Source: Kiloniella majae (GTDB taxonomy: Bacteria > Pseudomonadota > Alphaproteobacteria > Kiloniellales > Kiloniellaceae). Taken from it: a stretch of 64,000 bases of DNA. A program made the translations under genes and the position numbers. The notes below the pieces were generated by a model. That model was not told where the DNA came from. It did no database searches and saw only the letters and a program-made list of their open reading frames with translations. Shown here in pieces: positions 7,641 to 17,224 of this stretch. The stretch is taken from the NCBI RefSeq assembly GCF_002118315.1, contig NZ_MTSZ01000002.1, forward strand, positions 62,001-126,000. Direction: 5' to 3'. Positions within the stretch are counted from its first letter, which is position 1; every line of letters begins with the position of its first letter.

Positions 7641-10040
7641 CTAGTGCGTAATTACCCCCTCACGATCACTTTCATGATGCTTTTCTGCATCACTTCCTTC
7701 GTTCCAATCCTCAATAGGCGTCAGATTCTCTGAAAGCGCCTCTTTAAGGACCTCATCGACCGTAGAGCAAGGTATTACCTTGAGTCCCTGAAGAACATTA
7801 TCAGGAATATCAGCTAAATCTTTTTCGTTTTCCTTCGGAATAATGACCGTTTTTATGTTTCCACGAAGCGCAGCCATCATTTTTTCTTTTAAACCGCCAA
7901 TCGGAAGCACCCGACCACGCAAAGTGACCTCACCAGTCATTGCTACGTCATGTCGAATCGGTGTTCCTGTCAAAACAGAGACAATAGAGGTCACCATTGC
8001 CACACCAGCCGAAGGTCCATCTTTAGGAGTCGCTCCCTCTGGTACGTGTACGTGAATGTCTTTTTTATCGAACAGGGACGGCTTGATACCAAATTCCAGG
8101 CTACGGCTCTTCACAAAATATTCTGCAGCCTGGATGGATTCTTTCATCACATCCCCAAGTTTACCTGTCGCAGAAACTTTGCCTTTCCCAGAAACGGTAA
8201 CTGATTCGATTGTCAGCAACTCACCACCAACCTCTGTCCAGGCTAGACCGGTAACGACACCAACCAGATCTTTCTGCTCAGCTTCGCCATAACGGTAACG
8301 CTGAATGCCAGCAAATTCGCCAAGATTATCGATGGTCACATGAACGGTATCCGTTGTGCCCATCTCAATCTCTTTCACAGCCTTACGCAATAGCTTTGCA
8401 ACTTCACGTTCCAGACTACGAACACCTGCTTCACGCGTATAGTGCTGTATCAGTTTACGAAGGGCTTCATCATCAATAGACCACTCTTCTTTTTTGACAC
8501 CATGATCTTTCATCTGCTTTGGCAACAAATGACGTATCGCAATCTGGAGTTTCTCATCTTCGGTATAACCCGGGATTCGAATGATCTCCATACGATCAAG
8601 CAAAGGTTGCGGCATACGTAATGAGTTTGCAGTGGTCACAAACATCACATCAGAAAGATCATAATCAACTTCGAGATAGTGATCGTTAAATGTGTTGTTC
8701 TGCTCTGGATCCAGCACTTCTAGCAACGCCGAAGATGGATCACCACGCCAGTCATTACCAAGCTTATCAATCTCATCCAACAGGAATAGCGGGTTAGAAG
8801 ATTTGGCTTTCTTCATTCCCTGAATAACTTTACCCGGCATAGATCCGATATAGGTACGACGATGGCCGCGTACTTCGGATTCATCGCGTACGCCACCCAG
8901 GCTCATGCGGACAAAATTACGCCCCGTCGCTCGTGCAATCGACTTACCCAAAGATGTTTTACCAACCCCCGGAGGACCAACGAGACAAAGAATCGGGCCT
9001 TTGACTTTACGCATCCGCTGCTGAACAGCCAAATATTCCAAAATACGTTCTTTGACCTTCTCCAGACCGAAATGTTCTTCATCAAGAACTTTTCCGGCAT
9101 TGGGAATATCTTTTTTGATTTTGCTGCGCTTCTTCCAGGGAATAGAAAGCATCCAATCGAGATAGTTGCGAACAACTGTTGCTTCGGCAGACATGGGGCT
9201 CATGTTGCGCAGCTTTTTCAGTTCCGTCGTGGACTTTTCTCTGGCTTCTTTGGTCAGCTTGGTTTTTGCGATCTTGTCTTCAAGTTCGGCAAGCTCATCC
9301 CTACCATCTTCCCCTTCGCCAAGTTCTTTTTGGATAGCTTTTAACTGCTCATTCAAATAGTACTCGCGCTGAGTTTTTTCCATTTGGCGCTTAACGCGAT
9401 TCCGAATTCTTTTTTCGACTTGAAGAACGCCAATTTCGCCTTCCATAAAGCCGTAAATTTTTTCCAGACGCTCCGCAATTGTCTCACACTCCAGAAGCTC
9501 TTGCTTCTCGGAAATTTTCAACGACAGATGCGACGCAACAGTGTCTGCAAGTTTACTAGATTCGTCGATCTGGTTAATAGAAACCAGAACTTCCGGTGGA
9601 ATCTTTTTGTTCAGCTTAATATATTGCTCGAACTGGGAAACAACGCTTCTTGAAAGAGCATCAAGTTCTCTTTCATCTCCGTCATCATCGTCCAGTGGCT
9701 CCGCTTCAGCCTGGAAGAAATCTTCGTTATCAGAAAACTTCGTAATCTTCGCACGACGTGCACCTTCAACCAGAACCTTAACGGTACCGTCAGGTAACTT
9801 CAGCAACTGAAGAACCGTACCGATAGTACCTACAGTGTAGATATCAGAAGGACTCGGATCATCCTGGGACGCATTTTTCTGTGTCACAAGCAGGATCTGC
9901 TTGTCTTCCTTCATCACATCTTCAAGCGCACGAACAGATTTATCACGTCCGACGAATAGGGGAACAATCATATGCGGGAAGACAACTATGTCACGTAAAG
10001 GGAGTACGGGATAAACATCACCGTGAGAAATTTCCAACAT
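7641..10040 (-). CDS. lon: ATP-dependent protease Lon
   Basis: Cytoplasmic AAA+ serine protease degrading misfolded and regulatory proteins. The 799 residues show the N-terminal LON domain (starting VYPVLPLRDIVVFPHM, to about 200), the AAA+ module with Walker A GPPGVGKTS and Walker B LFLLDEIDKLG, and the C-terminal protease with Ser677 (KDGPSAGVAM) and Lys720 (GGLKEKMMAAL), matching Ser679/Lys722 of E. coli. The last 20 residues are a charged, His/Asp/Glu-rich extension. The ATG follows GTGAGGATAT. A heat-shock-type promoter and a GC-rich leader hairpin lie upstream. Confidence 0.98.
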   Translation of the reverse strand: MLEISHGDVYPVLPLRDIVVFPHMIVPLFVGRDKSVRALEDVMKEDKQILLVTQKNASQDDPSPSDIYTVGTIGTVLQLLKLPDGTVKVLVEGARRAKITKFSDNEDFFQAEAEPLDDDDGDERELDALSRSVVSQFEQYIKLNKKIPPEVLVSINQIDESSKLADTVASHLSLKISEKQELLECETIAERLEKIYGFMEGEIGVLQVEKRIRNRVKRQMEKTQREYYLNEQLKAIQKELGEGEDGRDELAELEDKIAKTKLTKEAREKSTTELKKLRNMSPMSAEATVVRNYLDWMLSIPWKKRSKIKKDIPNAGKVLDEEHFGLEKVKERILEYLAVQQRMRKVKGPILCLVGPPGVGKTSLGKSIARATGRNFVRMSLGGVRDESEVRGHRRTYIGSMPGKVIQGMKKAKSSNPLFLLDEIDKLGNDWRGDPSSALLEVLDPEQNNTFNDHYLEVDYDLSDVMFVTTANSLRMPQPLLDRMEIIRIPGYTEDEKLQIAIRHLLPKQMKDHGVKKEEWSIDDEALRKLIQHYTREAGVRSLEREVAKLLRKAVKEIEMGTTDTVHVTIDNLGEFAGIQRYRYGEAEQKDLVGVVTGLAWTEVGGELLTIESVTVSGKGKVSATGKLGDVMKESIQAAEYFVKSRSLEFGIKPSLFDKKDIHVHVPEGATPKDGPSAGVAMVTSIVSVLTGTPIRHDVAMTGEVTLRGRVLPIGGLKEKMMAALRGNIKTVIIPKENEKDLADIPDNVLQGLKVIPCSTVDEVLKEALSENLTPIEDWNEGSDAEKHHESDREGVITH

Positions 10041-10078
10041 ATATCCTCACAAGCTCGCTGGCTTAAAAACAGAGTCTA

Positions 10079-10098
10079 GGGGGTGATCGCTCACCCCC
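10079..10098 (-). other. GC-rich hairpin in the lon leader
   Basis: Minus-strand GGGGGTGA and TCACCCCC form an 8-bp perfect stem capped by GCGA, a GNRA-type tetraloop. No T run follows, so it is not a terminator. It should lie in the 5' untranslated region of lon, about 40 bases before the start codon and downstream of the predicted heat-shock promoter. Confidence 0.6.
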
Positions 10099-10118
10099 CA
10101 TAAAATAAACAACTATAT

Positions 10119-10146
10119 AGATAAGAACAGGTACGTAACCTTCAAG
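10119..10146 (-). promoter_or_regulatory. Heat-shock (sigma-32 type) promoter of lon
   Basis: On the minus strand CTTG (10143-10146), 17 bases, then CTTATCT (10119-10125). This fits the alphaproteobacterial heat-shock consensus CTTG-N17/18-CYTATNT. It lies in the clpX-lon gap, correctly oriented, about 80 bases before the lon start. Confidence 0.7.
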
Positions 10147-10174
10147 CCATTAACAAACGAATGGCCCTCAAAAG

Positions 10175-11440
10175 TTACGCGTCCGTGCCGGTCTCTTCCT
10201 TGCTATCACCATAGATATAGAGAGGTTGTGCCTTACCATTTACAACTTCACTATTAATAACAATCTCTTCGACACCTTTAAGACCTGGCAGTTCATACAT
10301 TGTATCAAGAAGAATACCTTCCATGATAGAACGCAAACCACGTGCACCGGTTTTCCGTTCAATTGCCTTTTCAGCAATTCCCAAAAGAGCACCATCAGTA
10401 AAGGTCAGCGAAACATCTTCCATATCGAACAGACGTCTATACTGCTTTACCAAGGCATTCTTTGGCTGGGACAGAATTTCTACCAATGCATCAGCATCGA
10501 GATCTTCCAGAGTAGCAACAACTGGCAGACGACCAACAAATTCAGGGATCAAACCGAATTTCAACAGATCTTCCGGCTCAACTTCACGCAGAATGTCACC
10601 CATTCTTCGCTCGTCAGGCCCGACAACATCTGCCCCAAACCCAATGGACGATCCTTTGCCTCGACCAGAGATAATTTTATCCAGTCCCGCAAAAGCCCCA
10701 CCGACGATGAAGAGAATGTTCGTCGTGTCGACCTGAAGGAATTCCTGTTGCGGATGTTTCCGTCCACCTTGTGGCGGAACAGAAGCAACAGTGCCTTCCA
10801 TAATTTTCAACAGCGCCTGCTGAACCCCCTCACCAGACACATCGCGTGTGATGGATGGGTTATCAGACTTCCGGCTGATTTTATCGACCTCGTCAATATA
10901 GACGATACCACGTTGAGCGCGTTCAACATTGTAATCAGCAGACTGCAGAAGCTTGAGAATGATATTCTCAACATCTTCACCAACATACCCTGCTTCAGTC
11001 AGTGTCGTCGCATCAGCCATGGTAAAGGGAACATCCAGAATTCTCGCCAGAGTTTGCGCCAGAAGTGTTTTACCACAACCGGTTGGCCCAACGAGCATAA
11101 TGTTGGATTTGGCAAGTTCTACATCGCCAGATTTGTTCCCATGTGCCAGACGTTTGTAATGATTATGCACAGCCACAGAGAGAACTTTTTTAGCGTGTCC
11201 CTGTCCGATGACATAATCGTTTAACACATCACAGATATCCTGAGGCGAAGGTACCCCGTCACCAGATTTTACCAATGATGATTTATGTTCTTCACGAATG
11301 ATATCCATACATAGTTCGACACACTCGTCACAAATAAAGACGGTGGGTCCCGCAATCAGCTTGCGAACTTCATGCTGGCTCTTGCCACAGAAGGAACAGT
11401 AGAGAGTATTTTTCGAGTCGTTATCGCTCGATTTTGACAT
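10175..11440 (-). CDS. clpX: Clp protease ATP-binding subunit ClpX
   Basis: AAA+ unfoldase that feeds substrates to ClpP. The N-terminal zinc-binding domain has Cys15, Cys18, Cys37 and Cys40 (CSFC and CDEC). Walker A is GPTGCGKT at 118-125, Walker B is [10 protein letters not shown], and the ClpP-docking IGF loop is seen in SSIGFGADV. Length 421 is standard. The gene is 187 bases downstream of clpP in the same direction. A GAGG lies about 12 bases before the ATG. A long antisense frame across this gene is a codon-bias shadow. Confidence 0.98.
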   Translation of the reverse strand: MSKSSDNDSKNTLYCSFCGKSQHEVRKLIAGPTVFICDECVELCMDIIREEHKSSLVKSGDGVPSPQDICDVLNDYVIGQGHAKKVLSVAVHNHYKRLAHGNKSGDVELAKSNIMLVGPTGCGKTLLAQTLARILDVPFTMADATTLTEAGYVGEDVENIILKLLQSADYNVERAQRGIVYIDEVDKISRKSDNPSITRDVSGEGVQQALLKIMEGTVASVPPQGGRKHPQQEFLQVDTTNILFIVGGAFAGLDKIISGRGKGSSIGFGADVVGPDERRMGDILREVEPEDLLKFGLIPEFVGRLPVVATLEDLDADALVEILSQPKNALVKQYRRLFDMEDVSLTFTDGALLGIAEKAIERKTGARGLRSIMEGILLDTMYELPGLKGVEEIVINSEVVNGKAQPLYIYGDSKEETGTDA

Positions 11441-11627
11441 TACGTATGAGCCTCGAAATCAATTCCCAATATAGGTCATGTTGACAGACAGACCCGACCC
11501 GCACAATGGGAAAAATCCATGTAATAAGCAAAATACCTCGACAATTACCAATAAAGTACCTGCCATTTATGATGAGGATAACAAAGCTTCGTTAATGAAC
11601 TCTTCCCAGTGCTGATCAAATTACTAA

Positions 11628-12272
11628 TTATTTAGATGCATCGTCCTTATCGCCTGCATCCGCTTCACGATGAGAAATCACCTCATCAATCAAACCAAAT
11701 TTCTTGGCTTCATCAGGCGTCATAAAGTTATCACGCTCCATTCCCTGCTCGATAACCTCAATCGGCTGACCACAATGGTCGGCATAGAGGCCGTTCAGGC
11801 GAGATCTGGTATCGATGATATCTTTTGCGTGAATTTCAATATCTGTGACCTGCCCCTGGAATCCGCCAGAAGGCTGATGGATCATGACCTTTGAATTCGG
11901 GAGAGCAAAGCGTTTACCCTTTGCGCCGGACATCAACAATAAAGATCCTGCAGACATAGCCTGTCCCACACACACGGTGGAAACTTCCGGTTTTATGTAT
12001 TGCATGGTGTCATACATTGCCAAACCAGACGTCACCACACCGCCAGGTGAGTTGATGTAGAAAGAAATATCTTTCTTTGGATTATCAGATTCAAGGAACA
12101 GCAATTGAGCGCATATAAGGCTAGCTACCTGATCGTTAACCTGACCAGTTAGAAAGATAATTCGCTCTTTTAGAAGCCTTGAGTAGATATCATAAGATCG
12201 TTCACCGCGGCTTGTTTGCTCAACAACCATAGGAACGAGAGTATTCATATATATATCGCGTGGATCACTCAT
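11628..12272 (-). CDS. clpP: ATP-dependent Clp protease proteolytic subunit
   Basis: Serine protease subunit forming the double-heptamer chamber used with ClpX. The catalytic triad is Ser107 ([11 protein letters not shown]), His132 ([12 protein letters not shown]) and Asp181 ([11 protein letters not shown]). The 214 residues include the short N-terminal segment normally removed by self-cleavage. The ATG is preceded by GAGGGGAAGCT, a strong ribosome-binding site. The C-terminal tail is Asp/Lys-rich. It sits between tig and clpX, the classic order. Confidence 0.98.
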   Translation of the reverse strand: MSDPRDIYMNTLVPMVVEQTSRGERSYDIYSRLLKERIIFLTGQVNDQVASLICAQLLFLESDNPKKDISFYINSPGGVVTSGLAMYDTMQYIKPEVSTVCVGQAMSAGSLLLMSGAKGKRFALPNSKVMIHQPSGGFQGQVTDIEIHAKDIIDTRSRLNGLYADHCGQPIEVIEQGMERDNFMTPDEAKKFGLIDEVISHREADAGDKDDASK

Positions 12273-12352
12273 AGCTTCCCCTCAACGTAATTCGCGTGTC
12301 GCATATTAATTAACAAATTAAGCTCGTTAACTATATCTCACTAGAAAGTAAT

Positions 12353-12383
12353 ATGGGTTGCGCGAGAGATTCGCACAACCCAT
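12353..12383 (-). other. Hairpin between tig and clpP
   Basis: ATGGGTTGCGCG (12353-12364) and CGCACAACCCAT (12372-12383) form a 12-bp stem with one wobble and a seven-base loop, 35 bases after the tig stop. No T run follows on the minus strand, so it may be a processing or mRNA-stabilising structure, or a weak terminator. Confidence 0.55.
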
Positions 12384-12417
12384 ACAACACGTTTAGTTTT
12401 ATTAAGGTGATCAGACC

Positions 12418-13845
12418 TTAAGCATCTGCCTTTTTAGCAGCAGCTTTTTTAGCTGGCTTCTTGGCCGGTGCCTTCTTTGCAGCAGCCTTTTTAGCTGGTT
12501 TCTTTTTAGAAACAGCAGCATTTTCAGCTTCAATCTGCTTGCGCAGGTCATCAGGAGAAATTGATTTCTCTGTAACCTTTGCAAGATCAACGATGAAATC
12601 AACAACTTTATCTTCAAACACTGGCGCACGAAGGTTAGCAAGGGCTTGCGGGTTCTTTTGATAGAACTCGAAAACAGCCTGTTCTTGACCAGGATAGTTA
12701 CGTGCTTCTTGAAGAAGAGCAGCGTTCAATTCTTCTTGAGTAACATCAATCTCGTTCTTTCCACCAACTTCGGAAAGAAGCAGACCAAGACGAACACGAC
12801 GTACAGCGATATCCTGATACTCGGCTTTTAGCTCGTCTTCTGACTTAGCAGCATCTTCTTCATCAAGCTTGCCTTGCTCTTTGTCGGCTTCGATCTGTTT
12901 CCAGATACCGTCAAATTCAGCTTCAACCATTGCTTCTGGAACATCAAAGTCATGGTTATCAGCAAGCTGATCAAGAACTTCACGTTTCAGGTGAGAATGT
13001 GCAATGCGGTCATATTCAGCTTTAACTTGCTCAGCAACGCGCTCTTTAAGCTTTTCGAGGCTCTCTTCACCAAGCTTCTCAGCAAGAGCGTCATCAATTT
13101 CAGCAGCAACAGTCTCTTCGATGTCTTTTACTTTTACTTCAAAGACAGCATCTTGACCGGACAGCTTTTCGTTGCCGTAACCTTCAGGGAAAGTAACGTT
13201 TACAGTTACATCATCATCAATGTTCGCACCAACAACCTGCTCTTCAAAGCCCGGGATGAACTGACCAGAACCAAGTTCCAGTTTGAAATCATCACCAGCC
13301 ATACCAGGAAGCGCTTCACCACCAACAGTACCTTTGAAGTCGATTGTTACAACATCGCCTTCTTTAGCTTTACGCTTACGTTTCAGCGGCTGAGTTGTTT
13401 TGTGGTTTTCAGCAATACGACCAAGTGAATCGTCAACTTCTTCTGCAGGAACATCAACAGAAAGCTTTTCAAGATTCAGTTTAGCGAAATCCATTGGCTC
13501 GATATCAGGGATGATTTCGAAAGCGATGGAATATTCGAGGTCTTTACCGTCATCAAAAGAAGTAACTTCGATTTTAGGCTGCATCGCAGGACGGAGACTA
13601 CGCTCTGAAATCACTTCCTGAGAAGTTTCGTTCACCAATGCTTCAAGAACTTCACCCATCACGGATTTACCGTAACGTTGCTTCATCAATTTCATTGGAA
13701 CTTTGCCAGGACGGAAGCCTGGGAGCTTGACTTGAGAACTCAGCTCAACCAGACGACTATCGATTTTTGCGTCGATGTCATTGGCGGGAACGACCACCGT
13801 AAATTCGCGTTTCAGATTGTCCGCGTTTGTCTCAGTTACCTGCAT
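12418..13845 (-). CDS. tig: Trigger factor with lysine/alanine-rich tail
   Basis: Ribosome-associated chaperone and peptidyl-prolyl isomerase. The ribosome-docking motif PGFRPGKVP is at residues 42-50, and the FKBP-type isomerase domain spans about 165-248 (GDVVTIDFKGTV, GSGQFIPGFEEQVVG). A helical chaperone region follows. At 475 residues it exceeds the typical 430-450 because of a C-terminal tail of about 30 residues made almost only of Lys, Ala and Pro (KKPAKKAAAKK-type repeats), resembling histone H1 tails. The gene precedes clpP, as usual. Identity is secure; the tail role is unknown. Confidence 0.97.
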   Translation of the reverse strand: MQVTETNADNLKREFTVVVPANDIDAKIDSRLVELSSQVKLPGFRPGKVPMKLMKQRYGKSVMGEVLEALVNETSQEVISERSLRPAMQPKIEVTSFDDGKDLEYSIAFEIIPDIEPMDFAKLNLEKLSVDVPAEEVDDSLGRIAENHKTTQPLKRKRKAKEGDVVTIDFKGTVGGEALPGMAGDDFKLELGSGQFIPGFEEQVVGANIDDDVTVNVTFPEGYGNEKLSGQDAVFEVKVKDIEETVAAEIDDALAEKLGEESLEKLKERVAEQVKAEYDRIAHSHLKREVLDQLADNHDFDVPEAMVEAEFDGIWKQIEADKEQGKLDEEDAAKSEDELKAEYQDIAVRRVRLGLLLSEVGGKNEIDVTQEELNAALLQEARNYPGQEQAVFEFYQKNPQALANLRAPVFEDKVVDFIVDLAKVTEKSISPDDLRKQIEAENAAVSKKKPAKKAAAKKAPAKKPAKKAAAKKADA

Positions 13846-13873
13846 TTGCCGGCGACGCCTTTCATTTTCACGT

Positions 13874-13930
13874 AAAAAAGACCTGGGAGGACAAAAGCAA
13901 GCTGCCCGGGCAGCGCTGGCCTTCCAGGGT
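13874..13930 (-). terminator. Structured terminator after tRNA-Leu (upstream of tig)
   Basis: On the minus strand, ACCCTGGAAGG and CCTCCCAGGT (13921-13930 with 13881-13890) pair with one mismatch around an inner perfect 14-base palindrome GCTGCCCGGGCAGC (13901-13914), and CTTTTTT follows. It starts 20 bases after tRNA-Leu and ends 28 bases before the tig start codon, so it could end the tRNA transcript or act as a tig leader element. Confidence 0.65.
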
Positions 13931-13950
13931 CAAACAAATTAGTTTCGAAA

Positions 13951-14035
13951 TGGTGCGGGTGAGAGGACTTGAACCTCCACGCCTCTCGGCGCCAGAACCT
14001 AAATCTGGTGCGTCTACCAATTCCGCCACACCCGC
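13951..14035 (-). tRNA. tRNA-Leu (UAG anticodon)
   Basis: Class II tRNA of 85 bases with encoded CCA. Acceptor stem GCGGGTG/CACCCGC, anticodon arm CCAGA-TTTAGGT-TCTGG giving anticodon TAG, long variable arm CGCCGAGAGGCG, T loop TTCAAGT, discriminator A. Confidence 0.97.
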
Positions 14036-14184
14036 ATTTCGTCTCGATTTGGAGGGGTTTAATACATCATTACGGAGTACGCAACTAAGACTTTTCAATT
14101 TTGTTATTTTTTTTTGATTTTCTCATCACGTTTTTCACTAATCCGTCAAAAAACCCCGGAATACTGCCAATCACGATTTTTCCA

Positions 14185-14928
14185 TCAGGAACCAAAAACA
14201 TTTTTTAGAATCTCTGTTGTTCGAGCTACCGGATTCTGACGAATCTGCTCTTCTTCCTTTGCCAGATAGTAAAACAGCCCTTCCAGCGCCTTTGAAACAG
14301 TATAATCGGTCAAATCAGCCTTTACGTCAGGTACAAAAGGAATCGCATTGTAGCTGGAAATCATTTCTTCGTAACTGTTCACTGCACCAACCTCTGAAAG
14401 CGTACGATCAATAATCGGTTTAAATCTCTCTTTTAATTCAGGGCTCATTTTTTCCTGAAAATACCTTGTCGCCTCGTCATTGCGTCCGTCATAAATTCGG
14501 CGTGCATCTTCCAGCGTCATTTTTGAAATCGTATCAAGGAAAAGTTCACGCGCTTCAACAGATGCTTTTTCCGCACCGCGATTGAGCTTAAGCTCCAGAT
14601 CATCTGCCATGGAAGACAAGCCAACACGACGCAATGCCCCCTGAACTCGCTTCAGGTTTTCAGGCAGGGGAATATGGATGTTGTTATCCCCATTGAAACC
14701 ATCTCTCAAACTGACCTGATCAACCACACGAGACGACCCGACCCGCAAAGCTTCTTTCAAGCCCGTTGAGATTTCTCCTACGCTCAAATCCCCTTGGCTT
14801 TGCCCTTCCTGCGTGGCTTCCCCGCCATTGAGTATTTTAAGACCCTCACTAAACAAATCTGCCTGTGCTGGTACGGTGAGAAGCGTAAATGATAAAACAG
14901 CAGAAACTGTAATGGACTTTTTGAACAT
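14185..14928 (-). CDS. DUF4197 family exported protein
   Basis: A 247-residue protein of a conserved proteobacterial family (DUF4197) without an assigned function. It has a clear signal peptide (MFKKSITVSAVLSFTLLTVPAQA, cleavage near residue 23), so it is periplasmic. The conserved core runs from LSVGEISTGLKEALRVGSS through IHIPLPENLKRVQGALRRVG and ends EEEQIRQNPVARTTEILKNVFG. An oddity is a short insert around residues 35-47 (Gly/Gln/Glu-rich). It stands alone on the minus strand after tRNA-Leu; no functional hint comes from its neighbours. Confidence 0.88.
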   Translation of the reverse strand: MFKKSITVSAVLSFTLLTVPAQADLFSEGLKILNGGEATQEGQSQGDLSVGEISTGLKEALRVGSSRVVDQVSLRDGFNGDNNIHIPLPENLKRVQGALRRVGLSSMADDLELKLNRGAEKASVEARELFLDTISKMTLEDARRIYDGRNDEATRYFQEKMSPELKERFKPIIDRTLSEVGAVNSYEEMISSYNAIPFVPDVKADLTDYTVSKALEGLFYYLAKEEEQIRQNPVARTTEILKNVFGS

Positions 14929-15228
14929 AGAGATATTCCGAACCTGATGTAAAAATTACCTAACCGAAGCTAGCTCTTATCGTTGTTTAGCATAATTCTT
15001 GCTCTAGACGTGAAGAGAGAAGTATAGGCTTCCCTACACGAACGATAAAACAACCACGAAGAAGAGCTGGGCTAAACATCTACACATATAACAGATTCGG
15101 AAAGCGCGTATATATACGTAAATCATTGAACGCAAAGAAATCACACGCACCAAAAGATTCACAAAAACACAAAAGGCCCTGAACATTTAGCCCAAGGCCC
15201 TATAGAGGATTTTTATTTTATTTGGTGC
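14929..15228. other. Intergenic region, no gene seen
   Basis: About 300 bases with no supportable reading frame. It contains a 12-base perfect palindrome CGTATATATACG at 15107-15118, unassigned, and presumably the promoter of the DUF4197 gene. Confidence 0.5.
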
Positions 15229-15480
15229 TTAAACAGCTTGGCAATAACGCTCGGAAAAGCTTGAAAGACCTAGCGTTCTAAAGTCTTCAAACCCGGTACT
15301 TGTGTCGCCATCAACAGAGATAGAAAAATGTACATGCGGGATGCCAAAGGTATCCTTCTTTACATTAATAACCTTAGCCGTCTCTACAACCCGATGGGGG
15401 TTCACATAACGATATTTGTGACCAACTTTGACTTCATCAGAGTCGCGCTTGAACTTATATAGACTATCAACGAATGACAT
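15229..15480 (-). CDS. Small protein of unknown function
   Basis: An 83-residue, probably cytoplasmic protein that I do not recognise. It is rich in beta-strand-like segments (VGHKYRYVNPHRVVETAKVI, FGIPHVHFSISVDG), suggesting a compact beta barrel, and ends FSERYCQAV. AGGG lies about nine bases before the ATG. Its predicted sequence is well balanced and has coding-like composition, so I regard it as real. It is monocistronic, with over 100 bases on either side. Confidence 0.7.
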   Translation of the reverse strand: MSFVDSLYKFKRDSDEVKVGHKYRYVNPHRVVETAKVINVKKDTFGIPHVHFSISVDGDTSTGFEDFRTLGLSSFSERYCQAV

Positions 15481-15607
15481 AATTAAACCCTAAATACGAA
15501 CACTTGCTTTACATGACAGTACCAATAATCGCCGATAGCTATTAAATAAAAGTAAATAAATAGATCAAAAACCATATATTTTTTTGTAACTCTAAGGGGT
15601 TACAGAT

Positions 15608-17089
15608 TTACGCCAATCCACCTTCGCCTCTGAAAGGAACCATGGCCCCACCAATAGCAGTTAGAAGATCATCAGCAATCATGCTACTTCCAGCCCCTTG
15701 CGCAGCATCACCATGTAACCAAGCTCCCGCACAGGCCGCCTCAAATACAGATACCCCTTGCGCAAGTAATCCCGTAATAATACCCGCAAGAACATCACCT
15801 GTCCCACCACGCGCCAACCAATAAGGCGCGTTTGTATTGATAACAGTCCGCCCATCAGGTGCTGCTATGATCGTATCAGCCCCCTTCAAGACAACGATGC
15901 ACCCCGCCTGTACCGCAGCTAGACGCGCCCTCTCCAGCCGACTTCCATAAAGTCTGGGGAAAAGCCTCTTAAACTCCCCCTCATGCGGCGTGATAATTAC
16001 TTGATCACTTAATAAAGAGAGTAACTGTTCCGGTTGCCCATCAAAAACACTAATAGCATCAGCATCAAGCACCGTAGGTATTGGACAGGCCCTCAAAACA
16101 GTAGAAACAAAAGATCTGAAGGCATCATCTCGCCCTCCTCCCGGCCCCAGAACAAAGGAACTAACTTTTCTATCTCTCAGAAATGCGGCTAACGCCAAGG
16201 GATCTTTGTGTTCTTCCACAATGAGACTCGGAGATGTTAGCTCATAAACCAATCTGTCAGCATCAGAACAAAGAACCGTTACAAGGCCAGAACCAACCCG
16301 GAGTGTAGACATGGCGACCAAACGGCCTGCACCTGTCATTTCGCCACCCCATACAAGACTATGCCCAAAATGATATTTGTGCTGATCATACCTGTAACGA
16401 GGAATTTTCTCAGACCAGAGATCAGGATGGTTTTCTTTAGATTTTAGGAATAACTTTGCTGTGACCTTTTTTGGAATACCAATATCAGCAACAACAACAT
16501 CACCGCACAAATCAGCACCGGGATAGAGACAATGTCCGGTCTTTTTTATAAAAAAAGTCACTGTTTTTTCTGCGCGAAAGGCAACATCCCCGACAATCTC
16601 CCCCGTGTCACCAGATACGCCGCTTGGCATATCGACGGACACAACACGCTTTTCTCGCGACCATTCAGCATAATTACAGCAAGTACGATCTAGAGATCGT
16701 GTCAGACCAGCCCCAAAAAGCGCATCAATAACAACATCAGCCTGCTCAAAGTCTGCCTCTCTCAATTCATGAAGAACACCTCCCTGCCATTTCTTCGCAA
16801 AATGAAGTGCATCTCCTTTCAGCTCAGATATCGGTATCATAGAATAGAGCTGAACTTCGTAGGCCAACTCACTCAACACTGCAGCCGCAACAAAACCATC
16901 CCCACCATTATTCCCGGGACCACAGAGTATAAGCACTCTCCCCTCTGGCACGATATCGTATACAGCCTTTGCGACGGCCTGTCCGGCCTTATCCATCAGT
17001 GAAATTCCGGTCACACCAGATTTCACCGCCAGACTATCAGCTCGATACATGTCGCGCACACTAAGAAGAGAATGATCAATCTCAGACAT
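15608..17089 (-). CDS. nnr: Bifunctional NAD(P)HX epimerase/dehydratase
   Basis: Repairs hydrated NADH and NADPH. The N-terminal half (about 1-215) is the YjeF_N epimerase, with MYRADSLAVKSG, VLILCGPGNNGGDGFVAA and VDALFGAGL. The C-terminal half (about 225-490) is the ADP-dependent dehydratase of the ribokinase-like fold, with FVLGPGGGRD, ITPHEGEFKRLFP and the catalytic-loop motif ARGGTGDVLAGIITG. The 493 residues match the fused bacterial form. No clear ribosome-binding site precedes the ATG at 17089. In many alphaproteobacteria this gene is near glnB, which is also true here, although three unrelated genes and a tRNA intervene. Confidence 0.95.
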   Translation of the reverse strand: MSEIDHSLLSVRDMYRADSLAVKSGVTGISLMDKAGQAVAKAVYDIVPEGRVLILCGPGNNGGDGFVAAAVLSELAYEVQLYSMIPISELKGDALHFAKKWQGGVLHELREADFEQADVVIDALFGAGLTRSLDRTCCNYAEWSREKRVVSVDMPSGVSGDTGEIVGDVAFRAEKTVTFFIKKTGHCLYPGADLCGDVVVADIGIPKKVTAKLFLKSKENHPDLWSEKIPRYRYDQHKYHFGHSLVWGGEMTGAGRLVAMSTLRVGSGLVTVLCSDADRLVYELTSPSLIVEEHKDPLALAAFLRDRKVSSFVLGPGGGRDDAFRSFVSTVLRACPIPTVLDADAISVFDGQPEQLLSLLSDQVIITPHEGEFKRLFPRLYGSRLERARLAAVQAGCIVVLKGADTIIAAPDGRTVINTNAPYWLARGGTGDVLAGIITGLLAQGVSVFEAACAGAWLHGDAAQGAGSSMIADDLLTAIGGAMVPFRGEGGLA

Positions 17090-17224
17090 GAGTAGAAACC
17101 AAAATAGTTAGAAAAACACTTCCAACTATTATTATATCACGAGAGCACCTCTTAGCATTGACATAGATGCGCAAAGAAGCGTTGCTGGCAGAGCAGCTTC
17201 CAACATCAAAACCAGTCTGAAATA

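Noticed and set aside
8862-9344. 160-codon open frame antisense to lon
   Set aside because: Same reasons: complementary to conserved coding sequence with no recognisable domain or ribosome-binding site.
10226-11224. 332-codon open frame antisense to clpX
   Set aside because: It lies wholly across a conserved gene, reads as low-complexity Phe/Asn/Arg-rich sequence and has no family match; a codon-bias shadow.
12420-12520. Short repeated sequence resembling a repeat array
   Set aside because: These are tandem codons for the Lys/Ala tail of trigger factor, in frame, with no spacers; not CRISPR.
12874-13428. 184-codon open frame antisense to tig
   Set aside because: Repetitive Phe/Asn-rich translation produced by the antisense of Lys/Glu-rich coding sequence.
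13827-14117. Open frame spanning tRNA-Leu
   Set aside because: It translates through a complete tRNA gene.
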